From the NCBI GenBank assembly GCA_016840245.1, contig JAEOST010000520.1, positions 1 to 14,341 on the forward strand: 14,341 bases of DNA. Direction: 5' to 3'. The notes beneath the pieces are model-generated. The model was not told the DNA's origin and did not search any database. It was given only the letters and a program-made list of their open reading frames with translations. Shown here piece after piece: positions 12,909-14,341 of this stretch. Position 1 is the first letter of the stretch. Every line of letters begins with the position of its first letter. A program made the translations under genes and the position numbers. The DNA comes from Candidatus Thorarchaeota archaeon (GTDB lineage Archaea; Asgardarchaeota; Thorarchaeia; Thorarchaeales; Thorarchaeaceae).

Positions 12909-14341
12909 GACGTAACCGGTTACGCGCGAGAACACCTCAACGCCTACATGACCGCATCGTGGGCAGACAATCTGACTGAGCTCCTCGATGGAGTTGAACT
13001 TCATTGTACGCCAGTCAATACCTGCCTGATAGTTACAGGAACCACACTGTAAGACATCCTTTGTGAAGCTCCAGTATGATGTCAACGTATCTCTAGCGAT
13101 AGCCTTTGTCAACTCCCATAGTGCGTCAGGATCTGGATTCGTCTCACCGAGATAGACATGAGTCAGAGCACCGCCATCCATGTAAGGATGGAACATACCC
13201 TCTTTCTTGATTCGTTCACTCAACGAGAGTTGGGTGGCAACATCCAGAGTAGTGCTGTTCGTGTAGTACGGGTGTTCATTACCACCCTTGAGATATTTAC
13301 GAATACCGGGGTAAGCACGATAATCTTTCTTAGCGAGTCGACCAGCAGCACTCTCAGCTGGAGTGCGAGTAATTCCGAACTGGAGTCCAGTTTCTTCCTC
13401 AAATTCGATGGACTTCTCTTTTAGATACTTCAGAACTTTGATACCAAACCGTGTTCCCTCACGTTCGTGAAGATGATGACCAGTGGCGATCATTGCCATC
13501 TCTTCAAAACCCACAGTTCCCAACAAAAACTGACGCTTCTCCATCTCGATGAGTGGGTCGCCATTTGGCTTTGGTTGTGTGTAGAAGGGAACACTGCCAC
13601 TAGCAATGAGCTTGTCCATGAGCCGCTTCTTCTCAAGAATGACTTCTTTGGATAGCTCCAGATAATCATCAATCTTTGCAAACAATCGGGCCTCATCAGT
13701 TCGCCCAACCCACGCAGCACGTCCGAAGTTGGGTGTCACCATCTGTGAGGCTCCAAAGACCATATTCCCAGTGAGGAACTCCTCAAGCTCTTCATCGCTG
13801 CTTGCTGTCCAGAGGTGTGAGCAGCAACTGCTGCAACCAGCCTCTATCTTGGACCTCCAGTTGAGGTAGTTCTCAAAGTAGGGAGAGCCATGCTTTGCTG
13901 TGAGTTCGGCAACAAGTCGCCAAGACTCTTCGAACTCAGGCCCCATGAACTCCTTACGAAGAACGATGTTTGGCTTTGGAAAGCTGAATCCCTTGCCCTT
14001 CACATCTCCCTTAATCATGACTTCCATGAATGCATTGAAGAACAGTCGTGCCTCTTCCTCGAAGTCTCCATAGGTGACCTCGGTGAGTTTTCCACCAGGT
14101 AAGACGGCAGGTACATCCTTCATGATATTGGGAATTCCAGGAGTCAGGTCTACACTGGAGAAGATGACCTGACCGCCACGAGCAACATACTGCTGCGTGA
14201 GTGTGAAGATGAGCTGCTGAGCAGCCTGTTTGATCTTCTTGTAAGGTAGCCCCTTCATGTAGGGAGCAAGGAATGTGTTATAGAAGAAGTATCCCTGACC
14301 ACCAGCAAAAGAGCTCTGAGCAGCAGCTAACCATATAGCAG
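12840..14341 (-). CDS. nrdD: Anaerobic ribonucleoside-triphosphate reductase (5' end outside window)
   Basis: The frame stays open to the right edge; ATG 14258 is internal, since preceding codons read SSFAGGQGYFFYNTFLAPYMKG, a normal NrdD interior. 499 codons are visible. NrdD makes deoxyribonucleotides from ribonucleoside triphosphates without oxygen, using a glycyl radical installed by the SAM enzyme NrdG (not in the window). Visible signatures: the EAGCSSCCSHLW cysteine cluster (around 13815-13840); GASQMVTPNFGRAAW; the CGSC (13035-13046) and CPRC (12953-12964) zinc ribbon that shapes the radical loop; RVTGYV with the radical Gly at codon 12915-12917; and a WNPSKKQEFLDR tail. All expected C-terminal elements are present, so the gene appears functional. 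It looks more GC-rich than the array beside it. Its final 18 codons are duplicated four times downstream. Confidence 0.96.
   Translation of the reverse strand, partial: AIWLAAAQSSFAGGQGYFFYNTFLAPYMKGLPYKKIKQAAQQLIFTLTQQYVARGGQVIFSSVDLTPGIPNIMKDVPAVLPGGKLTEVTYGDFEEEARLFFNAFMEVMIKGDVKGKGFSFPKPNIVLRKEFMGPEFEESWRLVAELTAKHGSPYFENYLNWRSKIEAGCSSCCSHLWTASSDEELEEFLTGNMVFGASQMVTPNFGRAAWVGRTDEARLFAKIDDYLELSKEVILEKKRLMDKLIASGSVPFYTQPKPNGDPLIEMEKRQFLLGTVGFEEMAMIATGHHLHEREGTRFGIKVLKYLKEKSIEFEEETGLQFGITRTPAESAAGRLAKKDYRAYPGIRKYLKGGNEHPYYTNSTTLDVATQLSLSERIKKEGMFHPYMDGGALTHVYLGETNPDPDALWELTKAIARDTLTSYWSFTKDVLQCGSCNYQAGIDWRTMKFNSIEELSQIVCPRCGHVGVEVFSRVTGYVQSLNSWNPSKKQEFLDRHRYSL

Noticed and set aside
12840..14341. 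Group I intron or intein in nrdD, as known in phage nrdD genes.
   Set aside because: The visible nrdD frame is uninterrupted and shows no splicing motifs or homing-endonuclease signature.

Overview
The window looks like archaeal chromosome. The grounds are the NrdD type (zinc ribbon CGSC/CPRC next to the glycyl-radical loop), GGAG/GAGGT-type ribosome sites, small zinc-ribbon and PH-like membrane proteins, and very large secreted beta-propeller/Ca-binding/FN3 proteins held by one C-terminal membrane helix. This gene set recalls Asgard (Thorarchaeota-like) or Thermoplasmata-like genomes, but no gene here proves the lineage.

Layout, left to right. (1) 1-1326: the 3' part of a double zinc-ribbon gene, followed closely by a gene with an HEICTH zinc-peptidase motif. 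(2) 1346-1918 (minus): a PH-like membrane protein with a C-terminal zinc ribbon; divergent from it, 2082-3314 is an anchored Tyr/Leu coiled-coil transglutaminase-like protein. (3) 3315-3904: two small single-helix membrane proteins, one too short for routine gene calling. (4) 3914-8200 (minus): a 1428-residue cell-surface protein made of two [eight-bladed propeller + Ca-binding module] units, four FN3 domains and a membrane anchor. (5) 8201-12839: small unrelated genes and a second large propeller protein with a multi-spanning membrane domain, separated by copies of a short repeat. (6) 12840-14341 (minus): the C-terminal 499 codons of anaerobic ribonucleotide reductase nrdD, running off the right edge.

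The most interesting signal is in region 5. The last 17 codons plus stop of nrdD (WNPSKKQEFLDRHRYSL, just after the radical glycine) recur downstream at 12331, 11790 and 8959, always in nrdD orientation. Each copy keeps the reading frame and a stop codon (WNP[SG]KKQEFLDRHRY[SAT]L-stop). A decayed fifth copy lies at 8409. DNA differences are almost all synonymous. Between copies sit four unrelated payloads: a four-helix membrane protein; a zinc-ribbon protein plus a 42-residue protein; the 869-residue propeller/membrane protein; and a 112-residue unknown protein. Three of the four repeat-to-repeat periods are about 510-550 bp. My interpretation is serial insertion of small cassettes into the 3' end of nrdD. 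Each insertion would supply a replacement tail and push the older tail outward, as in tandem SCC arrays at rlmH. No recombinase lies in the window, so the elements would be moved in trans or are remnants.

Outside nrdD the genes do not form an evident pathway. They share an envelope theme (surface propellers, transglutaminase-like protein, small membrane proteins), with zinc-ribbon proteins of one apparent family at both ends.
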